From positions 1 through 64,000 of the forward strand of contig JABLXR010000024.1 in the NCBI GenBank assembly GCA_013178015.1: a DNA stretch of 64,000 nucleotides. Reading direction: 5' to 3'. Positions 1 through 7,888 of this stretch are shown one piece after another. Every line of letters begins with the position of its first letter. Within the stretch, counting starts at the first letter, position 1. The position numbers and the translations under genes are program-made. The DNA comes from Anaerolineae bacterium (lineage in GTDB: Bacteria; Chloroflexota; Anaerolineae; DRVO01). Below the pieces are notes generated by a model. That model did no database searches, was not told where the DNA came from, and worked only from the letters and a program-made list of their open reading frames with translations.

Positions 1-668
1 TCGGCCACGTCCCGGATGCCCTTGGGGTGCTTGAGCCAAGGGGCAGGCACCAGGGCAATGTCCCCGAACCCGGTGCCCCCAAAGTTGGCGATGGTGGCTC
101 GGTCGGTGTCGTCGAAGGCTCGGCGGGCAGCTCGCTCCCAGTGGGCCAGGTCCTCTCCCGAGATGGGCCCGAACTCCGCCAGGTTGTCCTCCGGGTCGAG
201 CCGGTCCTCGTCTATGGGGTCCTGGCGGATGATGGTGTCGAAGTAGAACCCATCTTTGGGCATGTGGCCACTCGGCGGGGCGCTTCTATCGCCCTCGGGG
301 TACTGGTAGATGCTGCCGTCGGGCTCGGGATCGGTGTTGAAGTGCTCCGAGACCAGGACGGGGGTGCCGTCGAAAAGACGCCATTCCTTCCAGTTCTCGT
401 TGGGGAATCCGAAGTAGGTGCGCGGGGCCCAGATGCCAGTGACGTCCACGCCCAGGGCGTCCTGGAGGTCGGGAGCCACCTCGCCGAGCATGAGATAGGG
501 CTCGATCACTTTCACCGGAGTCCCAGGAGGATCCAACCCCAGCGCCTGCCGGAGCCGGTACACCGAGTTCACCTGCATGCCCGTCACCGTGCTCGAGCCC
601 ATGTCCAGAGGCACCCGATCCGGCTGCGTGTGAGACAGAGCGGCTTCCACCCGTTGTCTAGGCGTCAT
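1..668 (-). CDS. URO-D-like (methyltransferase-type) protein, N-terminal part, cut by window edge
   Basis: The gene starts with ATG at 668 behind the Shine-Dalgarno sequence GGGAGGAAGT and reads off the left edge without a stop, so only about 222 residues are visible. The N-terminus MTPRQRVEAALSHTQPDRVP and the following DMGSSTVTG are the family signature of uroporphyrinogen-decarboxylase-like proteins. The same pattern (R-E-R-x-x-x-A-L-x-H-x-x-P-D-R-V-P) opens the gene at 57359-58513, so the two are paralogues. Non-haem members of this family are mostly corrinoid-dependent methyltransferases or enzymes of unknown substrate. No haem-synthesis genes lie nearby, so true uroporphyrinogen decarboxylation is unlikely. 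The substrate is not predictable. Confidence 0.85.
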   Translation of the reverse strand, partial: MTPRQRVEAALSHTQPDRVPLDMGSSTVTGMQVNSVYRLRQALGLDPPGTPVKVIEPYLMLGEVAPDLQDALGVDVTGIWAPRTYFGFPNENWKEWRLFDGTPVLVSEHFNTDPEPDGSIYQYPEGDRSAPPSGHMPKDGFYFDTIIRQDPIDEDRLDPEDNLAEFGPISGEDLAHWERAARRAFDDTDRATIANFGGTGFGDIALVPAPWLKHPKGIRDVA

Positions 669-1241
669 TCACTTCCTCCCGTGTGGGCCCGGCCATCCCG
701 GGGGCGAGAGTGGGTCACCCGGATTTATACCTTTGGAGGGGCAGGGGTGCCAGTGTCAGCAGGCGGGAGACAGCCGGCGCCGAGAGGACCGGCGACGATT
801 CCCCAGTCTTTCAGGCCGAACTAGCCGGCTTGGGCGACGCGACCAGCTGCAGGGGCTCACGATCGGGGGCTGCTTCCTGGCCAGCGGCGCTGCTTGGCTC
901 CTCCCCCGCCTCGGACTGCAAGAGCGGACCCCGACCGCCCTCTACGTGCACCTTCCTTCGAGGGGTGCCCGCAACCGCGCGCGATCTGTCCCCACATGCC
1001 TACTGCACCTGCGGCACCTTCGCCCGAGGAGTGCGCGCTTCCACGCGTGCTGTACCCAGGTGCCTGCCGCGCCTGGAGGGGCTCGCTCTCACAGACGGAA
1101 CTGAACCCCATCGCCTTGCGCCCGTCGCTGGGCGAATAGCCTGCTCTGAGAGCCTGGGAGGAAGCCACCTCACGCGGGTCTACTCCCCGCGACCACCACT
1201 TGAGCGCGCTCCTCCCCTCGATCCTGAGCTCTTGCAGCCAG
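669..1241. other. Gene-free stretch of about 570 bp
   Basis: No reading frame here has a ribosome-binding site or family resemblance; the overlapping open frames look like chance frames of high-GC DNA. The stretch contains one copy of a dispersed GC-rich repeat (1029-1087) and ends at the promoter of the downstream kinase gene. Confidence 0.5.
1029..1087 (+). repeat. Dispersed GC-rich intergenic repeat, copy 1
   Basis: The segment contains GTGCGCGC, CCACGCGTG and GGTGCCTGCCGCGCCTGG in this order. The same order of near-identical blocks occurs on the minus strand at 51049-51103, and a more diverged copy at 22179-22255. All three copies lie in intergenic DNA. Similarity was judged by eye. Confidence 0.5.
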
Positions 1242-1270
1242 TTGCCTCAAGGACAGCACCATCCTATAAT
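1242..1270 (+). promoter_or_regulatory. Sigma-70-type promoter of the cytidylate-kinase-like gene
   Basis: TTGCCT (1242-1247) is separated by exactly 17 bp from a perfect TATAAT (1265-1270). Transcription would start near 1277, leaving about 90 nt of leader before the ATG at 1370. Confidence 0.75.
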
Positions 1271-1369
1271 CGCGTCGCTGTCAAAAGCATCACATTGTGA
1301 CCGGCGCCGCGAGAGGTCCGCAGCTATCGATTCGGCCTTGGCGATGGCGACGGGTATGGAGGACACGTC

Positions 1370-2086
1370 ATGGTTAGCGTCACTGTCTCACGGGAGTATG
1401 GAAGCGGCGGAGACGAGATCGCTCGTCGGGTTGCGCAGCGGTTGGGCATACCACTCCTGGACCGAGAGCTAATCGAGGTCGCTTGTCAGCTGGTCGAGCC
1501 AGAAGTGGTCGCCGCCTGTGAGGCGAGAGCGGGCAGCCAGGTGCCCCCATCGCAGGTGCAGGTCCTTCCGGAAGAAACGCCCAGCTTCGCCGAACGTCTG
1601 GTGCAGACCATCACCGGGGGCACCAGGCAGTGGCCTCGCATAAAGTCGCTGGGGCCCATGCCAGTGGGAGAGGAAGACTCCATTCTGCGGCGGCTGGTCC
1701 CTACAGACGGCGCCTACGTGGAGGTAATGCGGGGAGTCTTTCACCGCATTCTTAGCCAGCAGGGGAGCGCTGTATTCGTGGGCCGGGGTGGCCAGATGCT
1801 GCTGGCCGATCGGCCCAACGTGGTGCACGTGCACGTGGCCGCCCCGTACGCCGCCCAGGTGCGGCGGGTGATGCAGGAGGAGGGCCTAAGCGAGTCGGAG
1901 GCGGCCGACCTCGTTCACCGCCGAGACGGTGAGCGCAGCCGCTACGTGAGTCGCTACTACGGAGCTAACTGGCTAGATCCATCGTTGTATCACCTGACCG
2001 TCAACACCGGCCGCCTGACCGATGACCAGGCGGTAGAACTGGTCCTGAAGACGGCGGAGATGGTCCGGGTGGGAGAGCTGGTGTAG
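1370..2086 (+). CDS. Cytidylate-kinase-like family protein
   Basis: The 238-residue protein opens with VTVSREYGSGGDEIARRVA, the degenerate P-loop of the cytidylate-kinase-like family (Pfam Cytidylate_kin2), followed by GIPLLDRELI. Central residues 130-150 carry AVFVGRGGQMLLADRPN, typical of the same fold. It probably phosphorylates a nucleotide or related small molecule; the family has no firmly assigned substrate and is distinct from classical Cmk. The start is supported by GGAGGA six bases before ATG and by the promoter at 1242-1270. The gene is monocistronic: a hairpin at 2118-2144 follows the stop. Confidence 0.85.
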   Translation: MVSVTVSREYGSGGDEIARRVAQRLGIPLLDRELIEVACQLVEPEVVAACEARAGSQVPPSQVQVLPEETPSFAERLVQTITGGTRQWPRIKSLGPMPVGEEDSILRRLVPTDGAYVEVMRGVFHRILSQQGSAVFVGRGGQMLLADRPNVVHVHVAAPYAAQVRRVMQEEGLSESEAADLVHRRDGERSRYVSRYYGANWLDPSLYHLTVNTGRLTDDQAVELVLKTAEMVRVGELV

Positions 2087-2117
2087 TCACGTCGCTCTGA
2101 CACCACCAGAGGGAAGC

Positions 2118-2144
2118 GGAAGCGGGGTAGCTGACCCCGCTTCC
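2118..2144 (+). terminator. Hairpin after the kinase gene, probable terminator
   Basis: A perfect 11-bp stem (GGAAGCGGGGT with ACCCCGCTTCC) closes a 5-nt loop 31 bp after the stop codon. There is no T-run behind it, so it may act only as a pause site or as a 3-prime-end stabiliser. Confidence 0.55.
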
Positions 2145-2375
2145 GTCACTTCCGAAGCCGGTGGGCGCCCCTCTGTCTGCCCAGACCCTCTCACAGCCCG
2201 CGCCGGCCTTCTGAGGGGCCCTTTCTCGTCGTCGAGCCATTCCTGAACGCCGTTCGGCGAACCCGCAAGCCGGTCCCCCCTGCCGGCAGGGGCCTGTGCA
2301 CGTACCTTGACGCCGTGACGACCGGGTCGGACAATGGCTGCATTCGCGTACCCAGCCGAACACGAGGGAGGACCA

Positions 2376-3104
2376 ATGGCCGATACCATCCGGGTCACGG
2401 TGTGGAACGAGTACCGCCACGAGAAGATCTCCGACGAGATCGCGGCGATCTACCCTGAAGGCATACACGGCGCCATCGCTGCCTACCTGCGTGGCCTGCC
2501 CGGGGTGGAGGTGCGAACTGCCACCCTCGACGAGCCCGAGCACGGCCTCACCGAGCAGGTGCTCTCCCAGACCGATGTGCTCACCTGGTGGGGTCATATG
2601 GCTCACGGGGAGGTGAGCGAGGAGATCGTAGATCGGGTGCAGCGTCGGGTAGTGCTGGAGGGAATGGGGCTCATCTGCCTGCACTCGGCCCACTTCTCCA
2701 AGCCGTTCAAGCGCCTCATGGGGACCACCTGCAACCTCCGCTGGCGGGAGATAGGGGAGAAGGAGCGCATCTGGGTGGTGGAGCAAGGCCATCCCATCGC
2801 CGAGGGCCTGGGCGAATACTTCGAGATTCCCCACACCGAGATGTACGGCGAGCGCTTCGACATCCCGGCGCCCGACACTCTGGTGTTCATCTCCTGGTTC
2901 CAGGGAGGTGAGGTCTTCCGTAGTGGCTGCTGTTACCACCGCGGGCGGGGCAAGGTCTTCTACTTCCGGCCCGGCCACGAGACCTTGCCCATCTACCACC
3001 AGAAGGAAGTACTGCAGGTGATCGGCAACGCCGTCCGCTGGGCAGCCCCGGTGAAGGGACCAGCTCCCACCTTCGGGAACGTGAAGCCTCTGGAGGACGT
3101 CTGA
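2376..3104 (+). CDS. ThuA-domain protein (trehalose-utilisation type)
   Basis: The 242-residue protein begins [17 protein letters not shown]. It carries the class I glutamine-amidotransferase-like features of Thu[26 protein letters not shown] and YFRPGHET near the C-terminus. ThuA proteins occur in sugar-utilisation loci and are thought to modify or bind sugar derivatives, but no reaction is established. I chose the ATG at 2376 because GGGAGGACC stands directly before it; the in-frame ATG at 2334 has no ribosome-binding site. An inverted repeat starts a few bases after the TGA stop. Confidence 0.85.
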   Translation: MADTIRVTVWNEYRHEKISDEIAAIYPEGIHGAIAAYLRGLPGVEVRTATLDEPEHGLTEQVLSQTDVLTWWGHMAHGEVSEEIVDRVQRRVVLEGMGLICLHSAHFSKPFKRLMGTTCNLRWREIGEKERIWVVEQGHPIAEGLGEYFEIPHTEMYGERFDIPAPDTLVFISWFQGGEVFRSGCCYHRGRGKVFYFRPGHETLPIYHQKEVLQVIGNAVRWAAPVKGPAPTFGNVKPLEDV

Positions 3105-3106
3105 GA

Positions 3107-3245
3107 TAGCAGATAGTGGATGGTGGATGGCAGAGGGAGAGACACGGCCGCCTAGGGGCACGGTTACGGCTCCACCCCGGCGGATGGCCTGGTAAGGCCC
3201 TACCGGCCAATTCACAGGCCATCCACTGACCACCATCCCCTGCCC
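3107..3245. repeat. Short-unit inverted repeat, GTGGATGG family, member 1
   Basis: The left arm (ATAGTGGATGGTGGATGG, 3113-3130) starts nine bases after the ThuA stop codon. The right arm (CCATCCACTGACCACCATCC, 3219-3238) is its imperfect inverse. The centre (about 90 bp) has no gene. A second member of this family is at 57297-57344. Confidence 0.6.
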
Positions 3246-3260
3246 TTCGAGGTCAAGAGC

Positions 3261-4223
3261 ATGCATCGGCCCGGCTCCAGAAGGCTCCTCGCGCTGGCGA
3301 TACTCCTGTTCAGCTTGACCCTCCGCGCCTGCGGCCTCGCCCCCACACCAACGCCCGTGTGGCCCACGGTAGCTGCCACTGTGGTGACGCCCCTCGCTCC
3401 TCCATCTACCCTCGGACCGACGGCGGGCCAGTGGCCTACCGTCACTCCGTCGCCCACAGTGACTCCGACACCCTGGGCGCCCACCGTCACACCGGAGACG
3501 CCGACGGCCACCACCTCGCTGGCACCGCCCACCAACACCCCCAGCCCTACTCCGCCGGCCACTCCTACGCCCACGGTGACCGCGCCTCCCACCGCCTCCC
3601 TAACTCCAACGGTTACGCCCACCGTGACTCCCACGGGCACACCCACCCCGGCGCTTGCCATCGCTCCAGTGTTCCACTCTGCCTGGCGGGACTACCCCTG
3701 GGGCATCCAGGGACAGCTGAGCCACAACCACCCCGGTCAGCCGCTGGCTCCGGCACAGGCCGAGCAGGTATCCCGTCAGTTCTTCGGAGCCTACAGCACG
3801 GCCGCGTGCAGTTCCCGCGAGACCGTGTTCCTCTGGCGCGAGGCGACGCGGGAGATCTACGTGCTGTTCGGCGGCAGCACCGGCCTCCAGCCGGACCTGT
3901 GCCCCGACTTCTGGGAAGTGTACCCCGACCTATGGCAGCCAGGCTGGTCCAACAACGAAGACCTGCAGGCTCCCCCGGGGCTAGTGGTGCCAGTGATGGG
4001 CTTTGGCACCGTGTGGCGGGACCTGTTCTACGGCCGGAGCGAGGGAGGGCTGGGGTTCGCCCTGGGCCCGGAGCAGTACGCCACCGCCACCGTGCAGCGT
4101 TTCGAGAACGCCACCGCGCTGTACTTCCCCGATACCGCCGAGGTCTACGTCCTTTTCCCCCACTTCCGCTACACCACCCGGTCCGGAGAGCTAGCTGGGA
4201 GGGTGTGGTTCCGCAATCCGTGA
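3261..4223 (+). CDS. Secreted lipoprotein with Thr/Pro-rich linker
   Basis: The 320-residue protein has basic residues then a hydrophobic signal segment (residues 9-21) ending in LRAC, a plausible lipobox with Cys24 as the lipidated residue, although Arg before Ala is atypical. Residues 26-130 form a linker of Thr-Pro-Thr repeats that would span the envelope. The C-terminal domain (about 135-320) is rich in aromatics and has paired segments ending in EIYVLFGG and EVYVLFPH, suggesting an internal duplication. I do not recognise the domain. Such TPT-linked lipoproteins are common in Chloroflexota. The start has no strong ribosome-binding site. Confidence 0.75.
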   Translation: MHRPGSRRLLALAILLFSLTLRACGLAPTPTPVWPTVAATVVTPLAPPSTLGPTAGQWPTVTPSPTVTPTPWAPTVTPETPTATTSLAPPTNTPSPTPPATPTPTVTAPPTASLTPTVTPTVTPTGTPTPALAIAPVFHSAWRDYPWGIQGQLSHNHPGQPLAPAQAEQVSRQFFGAYSTAACSSRETVFLWREATREIYVLFGGSTGLQPDLCPDFWEVYPDLWQPGWSNNEDLQAPPGLVVPVMGFGTVWRDLFYGRSEGGLGFALGPEQYATATVQRFENATALYFPDTAEVYVLFPHFRYTTRSGELAGRVWFRNP

Positions 4224-4298
4224 CGTAGGGTCGCCCCTGCGCTCCTGAGGCGGTACCATGGAGGGGGTCTCAGAGGCCCGACATGAGGGAGGCTAAGG

Positions 4299-4559
4299 GT
4301 GGAAGCAGAGAAGGTCCGCGATGATATCGTCACCGTCTCGGATGACTACCGGGTCGTGATCCCCGAGCACGCGCGAGAGCGGCTAGGTCTCAAGCCAGGT
4401 GACGATGTGGCGTGGATACTCTTCGATGGGAGCTTCCGGTTCATCAGGGTGCCTACCATGGCGGAGGCCCGTGGGTCCTTCAAGGGTATGGACACCAGCA
4501 ACATACGGGAGGAAGAGGACCGCGAGTGCCAGGCGGGGCCGCGCTTCGCCGCCGGCTGA
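4299..4559 (+). CDS. AbrB/MazE/SpoVT-type DNA-binding protein, orphan
   Basis: The 86-residue protein contains TVSDDYRVVIPEHARERLGL, the swapped-hairpin AbrB fold also found in MazE/VapB antitoxins. The start is GTG at 4299 with GGGAGG seven bases upstream. Such genes normally precede a PIN or MazF toxin, but here the next DNA is a strong terminator and then a convergent gene, so it is an orphan. It is either a solitary regulator or the survivor of a lost toxin-antitoxin pair. Confidence 0.8.
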   Translation: MEAEKVRDDIVTVSDDYRVVIPEHARERLGLKPGDDVAWILFDGSFRFIRVPTMAEARGSFKGMDTSNIREEEDRECQAGPRFAAG

Positions 4560-4598
4560 GTACAGGCGCCGCACCCCCTCCTGGCGTCGCCCCGAACG

Positions 4599-4640
4599 TG
4601 CTAGAGGGCCTCGGCTCTTGTCGGCCGAGGCCCTCTAGCA
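4599..4640. terminator. Strong bidirectional terminator hairpin
   Basis: A perfect 17-bp stem (TGCTAGAGGGCCTCGGC with its inverse) and an 8-nt loop lie between the convergent AbrB gene and the URO-D-like gene ending at 4704. It can serve both strands. No long T-run is present. Confidence 0.75.
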
Positions 4641-4703
4641 TGCCAAGAGCGTCTGGCTCAGCCAGGCGACGGATTCATGATCCGCGCCTGGGTCAGCCAT
4701 CGG

Positions 4704-5888
4704 CTACAGTGCTCCGTACTTCAGGCCCGCCTCGATGTAGCGGATGGCGTTGGCGGTGAAGCGGGGAGTGTGCCGCTCATGGGGCGTGGCCGAGGGGAAG
4801 AGGACCATATGCTGCTTACCCCCCTCCTCGATAGCCCGGCGCACGGCCTCCTCGATCTCGTCCGGCTCGCCCAGATCCATCCAGCAGAACTCGATGTTGC
4901 CGTAGAGAGTCATGCGTCCGTCCACGCGGCGTTTGGCTTCGGCAAACTCGATGTCGCCCTGAGGGGGTGGCTCCACCGGGTCAGTCGAGTCCACTCCCAT
5001 CTCCAGCCAGGAGCCGAGCAGCGTGCCCACGCGACCGTGGCAGTGAACGTGGATCATTGCCTCCGGGTCCCGCTCCTTGATGCGGCGCATGATCTCGCCG
5101 TCGTAGGGCACCACGAGCTCCTCCCACTGCTTCGGCCCCATCATGGGAGGCGAGGCCCGCTCCACACCGTTGAAGTGCCAGAAGGGACCTACGCCCTGCG
5201 AGAGCAGGAAGTCCACCTTGGCCCAGACCCGCTCCAGCCAGGCATCGGCAAGCAGCTTGATCAGCCCCGGCTCGGTGAGCACCCACTCCAGCACCAGCTC
5301 GTAGTCCATCATGCCTACCAGCATGGCCACCATGGAGTTGATCCCAGCGCCCCCTATGCAGTCGCGACCCATCTCGCGCCGGTGAGCGCGAAAGGGCTCG
5401 TAGAGGGCCGAGTCTGGCTTCTCGAAGCTGAAGGGGACGCTCATCAGCTTCTCCACGTCCTGGGGACTCTCGATGGTCTTCTTCACGTCCCAGCTGGTCT
5501 CGATGCCCTCGTCTTCCTCGTAGGCCCAGGTGAGGTCGCCCTTGGGCGTGGGCAGGACGTAGGTGTGCCGGCGACGGATCGGGCCCACCTGCTCCACCGG
5601 GAGCTCCACCACGAGGTCATCCGAGACTTCGCAGAAGCGCTGGTAGCCGAACCGGGAGAAGACTCTTGGGTAGCTGACAGCGTTGTAGGGCGGGCGCGGG
5701 TCGCAGTAGGCCTCCACCATCCGGGCCACGCGAATGAAGTCGGGATCGGCCCGCCACCCGCCCGGCTTCTCGGCGTCAATGCTGCGGTAGGGCTGCCAGC
5801 TGATGGGCGAGCAGATGGGCACGCGATCGGCGGGCTCGCCACGATAGGCGGCCATGATTCGGCGGCACGAAGCCTTAAGGTCGAACAT
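4704..5888 (-). CDS. URO-D-like protein, probable corrinoid-type methyltransferase
   Basis: The 394-residue protein matches the length of the uroporphyrinogen-decarboxylase superfamily. The C-terminal half carries the barrel motifs: MIHVHCHGRVGTLL (a candidate metal-binding His-x-Cys-x-Gly), GVDSTDPVEPPPQGD and LYGNIE. A Cys/His site of this kind is seen in zinc-dependent methyltransferases such as MtaA-type enzymes, so methyl transfer is more likely than decarboxylation. I start at the ATG at 5888, behind GGGAGGGG, rather than the preceding TTG. It lies downstream of larA with only an inverted repeat in between and could be read through from it. The substrate is unknown. Confidence 0.8.
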   Translation of the reverse strand: MFDLKASCRRIMAAYRGEPADRVPICSPISWQPYRSIDAEKPGGWRADPDFIRVARMVEAYCDPRPPYNAVSYPRVFSRFGYQRFCEVSDDLVVELPVEQVGPIRRRHTYVLPTPKGDLTWAYEEDEGIETSWDVKKTIESPQDVEKLMSVPFSFEKPDSALYEPFRAHRREMGRDCIGGAGINSMVAMLVGMMDYELVLEWVLTEPGLIKLLADAWLERVWAKVDFLLSQGVGPFWHFNGVERASPPMMGPKQWEELVVPYDGEIMRRIKERDPEAMIHVHCHGRVGTLLGSWLEMGVDSTDPVEPPPQGDIEFAEAKRRVDGRMTLYGNIEFCWMDLGEPDEIEEAVRRAIEEGGKQHMVLFPSATPHERHTPRFTANAIRYIEAGLKYGAL

Positions 5889-5970
5889 CAATCAATCCCC
5901 TCCCTGGGGTACGATTATGAGGGCCACCCTCCCGCGGCAGCAAACGGACATCTCAGCGATACGAGGGAAG

Positions 5971-6060
5971 AGGTTACAGGGGATAGGCTCCAGGAGATAG
6001 GGGGAGCTGAGGCGCGCCGGTTCGCTAGGTGGCTCCCTGTCCCCTGTAACCTGTTCCCTA
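5971..6060. repeat. Short-unit inverted repeat, GGTTACAGGGGATAGG family, member 1
   Basis: The left arm AGGTTACAGGGGATAGG (5971-5987) and right arm CCCTGTCCCCTGTAACC (6035-6051, continuing to 6060) are inverted. The outer end of the right arm contains the TAG stop codon of larA (6058-6060, minus strand), so the repeat supplies the end of the gene. The same unit recurs at 7779, 25397 and 58496. Confidence 0.8.
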
Positions 6061-7320
6061 CGACCTGTCCAGCGTCGGCACCACGAACGGGCCTTCGGGC
6101 AGCACTCCCACTCTGGGCCCCTTCTCTTCCACCAGCCGCGCCACCGTCTCTTCCACGTCCCCCGCCGGCAGCAGCAGCGCACTGCGGATCTGCTCCTCGC
6201 TCAGACAGGTGCTGTACACGTAGATGTCGGCGTGCAGCTGGAGCTGCGCCTGAGCCTGGGCCTGCCACTGATCGTGCACCGGCTCCGGAAAGGCGCACAC
6301 GCTCTCCAGCAGCGCCTGGGGAGACTCGGCGGCGCAGATGAGCTCGGCGTAGCGGCCGTGGTCCGGCAGCCCGTCCCAGCACTCGGCCGCCATAACGATG
6401 GCCCCACCCCGGCGGACCACCCTGGCCGCGGCGCTCATCCCCTTGACCGCCTGGTAGAGGTTGAGGTCCAGCGGGTAGCCCCCGTTGCCCGTCACCATCA
6501 CGTCGAAGGGCCGTTCCACCGGCAGCAGGGCAGTGCGACGCACGAACTCCCGCGCCGCCCGATGGGCCGCCAGCATCTCCCCGGCGTACACGCCCGATAT
6601 CTGGCGGTCGCGGTTCAGGGTGACGTTGAGGATGAAGGAGGGCTCGGTCAGGAGAGCCGCCCGCTCGATCAGGACGTACATGGGATTGCCCTCGGTCTGC
6701 AGCCAGGTGCAGCCCGGATGAGCCACCATCTCGTAGTCGTGTGCGTGGAGGATGGTCTCGATCCCGGCCACGCCTGGGAGCACCGCCTTGGGGCCGCCGC
6801 TGAACCCAGCGAAGAAGTGGGGCTCGACGAACCCGGTCAGGATGCGGACGTCTGCCTCCAGATAGTGGCGGTTCACCAGGATGGGATGCCCGCGCTCGCA
6901 GGTACCCACCTGGACCAAGTCAGCCGCATTCCAGGCGTCGTGCTGCAGGATGGGGTACCGGTCCACCACCTCATCGCCCAGCATGCCCCGAAGCTCCGCC
7001 TCAGTCTGGGCACGGTGCGTCCCCAGGGCGTTGATGAGCAGCACCTGGTCCGGAGGCACGTAGTCCAGTTCCTCCAGGAGCACGGGCAGGACCCGATCGT
7101 TGGGCATGGGCCGGGTGATGTCGCTGAAGACCACTGCCACCCGGTCCTCCGCCCTGACTAGCTGCCTCAAGGGAGGGGAGGCAATGGGACGGCGCAAGGC
7201 CTCCCGGATGGCCGCCGCCTCGTCCTCCAGGCCAGGGGCATCCTCCCGTTCGAGAACGGTGACCTCGCCCGGCAGGTCTAGCTCCAGCCATCCCTTGCCG
7301 TACGCCAGCTTCACTCTCAT
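6058..7320 (-). CDS. larA: Nickel-dependent lactate racemase family protein
   Basis: The 420-residue protein matches LarA, which interconverts D- and L-lactate or related 2-hydroxyacids with a nickel-pincer nucleotide bound through a lysine. The family residues are visible and nearly collinear with the Lactobacillus plantarum enzyme: His102 in ALGTHR, His168 and Lys178 in EPHFFAGFSGGPKAVLPG, His192/His194 in HAHDYEM, and Lys293 in GGYPLDLNLYQAVKGM. The start is ATG at 7320 with GGAG ten bases upstream; an upstream TTG gives only eight more residues. The cofactor genes larB, larC and larE are not in the window. The substrate may be another hydroxyacid, since many paralogues are not lactate-specific. 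Confidence 0.9.
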   Translation of the reverse strand: MRVKLAYGKGWLELDLPGEVTVLEREDAPGLEDEAAAIREALRRPIASPPLRQLVRAEDRVAVVFSDITRPMPNDRVLPVLLEELDYVPPDQVLLINALGTHRAQTEAELRGMLGDEVVDRYPILQHDAWNAADLVQVGTCERGHPILVNRHYLEADVRILTGFVEPHFFAGFSGGPKAVLPGVAGIETILHAHDYEMVAHPGCTWLQTEGNPMYVLIERAALLTEPSFILNVTLNRDRQISGVYAGEMLAAHRAAREFVRRTALLPVERPFDVMVTGNGGYPLDLNLYQAVKGMSAAARVVRRGGAIVMAAECWDGLPDHGRYAELICAAESPQALLESVCAFPEPVHDQWQAQAQAQLQLHADIYVYSTCLSEEQIRSALLLPAGDVEETVARLVEEKGPRVGVLPEGPFVVPTLDRS

Positions 7321-7348
7321 GAAGGATCCGCTCCGCATGGGCAAAGGC

Positions 7349-7377
7349 GCACCGCCCCGGGCGGTCCGGGGCGGTGC
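7349..7377 (-). terminator. Hairpin between cyclophilin-like gene and larA
   Basis: A perfect 12-bp GC-rich stem (GCACCGCCCCGG with its inverse) and 5-nt loop lie 12 bp after the minus-strand stop at 7390 and just before larA. It probably ends the upstream transcript or sets the ratio of larA mRNA. No T-run is seen. Confidence 0.6.
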
Positions 7378-7389
7378 CGGTCTCGTCTC

Positions 7390-7761
7390 TCAGGTGCGCT
7401 CGATGGTGACAGCAGCGCCGCTGGGGACTGCCTTGAACGCCGTCGGGTCGCCTTCCAGCTTTCCTAGCACGTTCACGGCGCTGGCAGGCCGGATCTCACC
7501 CGGCCCGCTGACTGGGGTGCGGCCGAAGAAGATGCAGAAGGCCGACCCGGGCGGCCAGTAGCCCAGGTCCCCTAGCTCCACTACCTCCTTGGCATCCGGC
7601 TCCAATTCCGCCTTCACCGGGATGGAGAAGTAGATCTCGTCGCCCCAGGTGTTGGCCCGCCCCCTAATGGGCAGAGCCTCCCAGACGGCATCTGCGGTGG
7701 GGCTGTCGTTGAGGACGGCACTCGCACTCACTTCCCCAGCCGTGATCCTAATCTTTCGCAT
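7390..7761 (-). CDS. Cyclophilin-like fold protein
   Basis: The 123-residue protein MRKIRITAGEVSASAVLND with later GDEIYFSIPV, LGYWPPGSAFCIFFGRTP and NVLGKLEGD matches the small bacterial cyclophilin-like family (TM1367 type). These share the cyclophilin barrel but lack the proline-isomerase active-site residues. The function is not established. The start is ATG at 7761 with GGGAG upstream. It follows the PPi-phosphofructokinase gene on the same strand, separated by 127 bp that hold an inverted repeat. Confidence 0.8.
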   Translation of the reverse strand: MRKIRITAGEVSASAVLNDSPTADAVWEALPIRGRANTWGDEIYFSIPVKAELEPDAKEVVELGDLGYWPPGSAFCIFFGRTPVSGPGEIRPASAVNVLGKLEGDPTAFKAVPSGAAVTIERT

Positions 7762-7778
7762 CACACACTCCCAGGGGG

Positions 7779-7888
7779 ACAGGTTACAGGTTTTAGGTTG
7801 TAGGGAATAGGGAGGAGAGGGTCGGCCCTGCAACGCACCCCTATCCCCTGTAACCTATCCCCTACTCCCTGTAACCTGTAACCTGCCC
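7779..7888. repeat. Short-unit inverted repeat, GGTTACAGGGGATAGG family, member 2
   Basis: The left arm (7781-7815) reads AGGTTACAGG, TTAGGTTGTAGGGAATAGGG; the right arm (7838-7888) reads CCCCTATCCCCTGTAACC followed by further CTCCCTGTAACCTGTAACC units. The right arm ends immediately before the TAA stop of the phosphofructokinase gene (7889-7891). In an mRNA through this block it would form a long hairpin. Confidence 0.8.

Noticed and set aside
2001-3266. 421-codon minus-strand frame opposite the ThuA gene
   Set aside because: It overlaps a clearly recognised gene on the other strand and its product has no domain pattern.
3212-3661. Minus-strand open frame rich in Val-Gly-Val repeats
   Set aside because: It is the antisense shadow of the Thr-Pro-Thr linker of the lipoprotein gene; no ribosome-binding site and no family.
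4677-6341. 554-codon plus-strand frame
   Set aside because: Antisense to the URO-D-like and larA genes, which have strong family motifs; a GC-rich third-position artefact.
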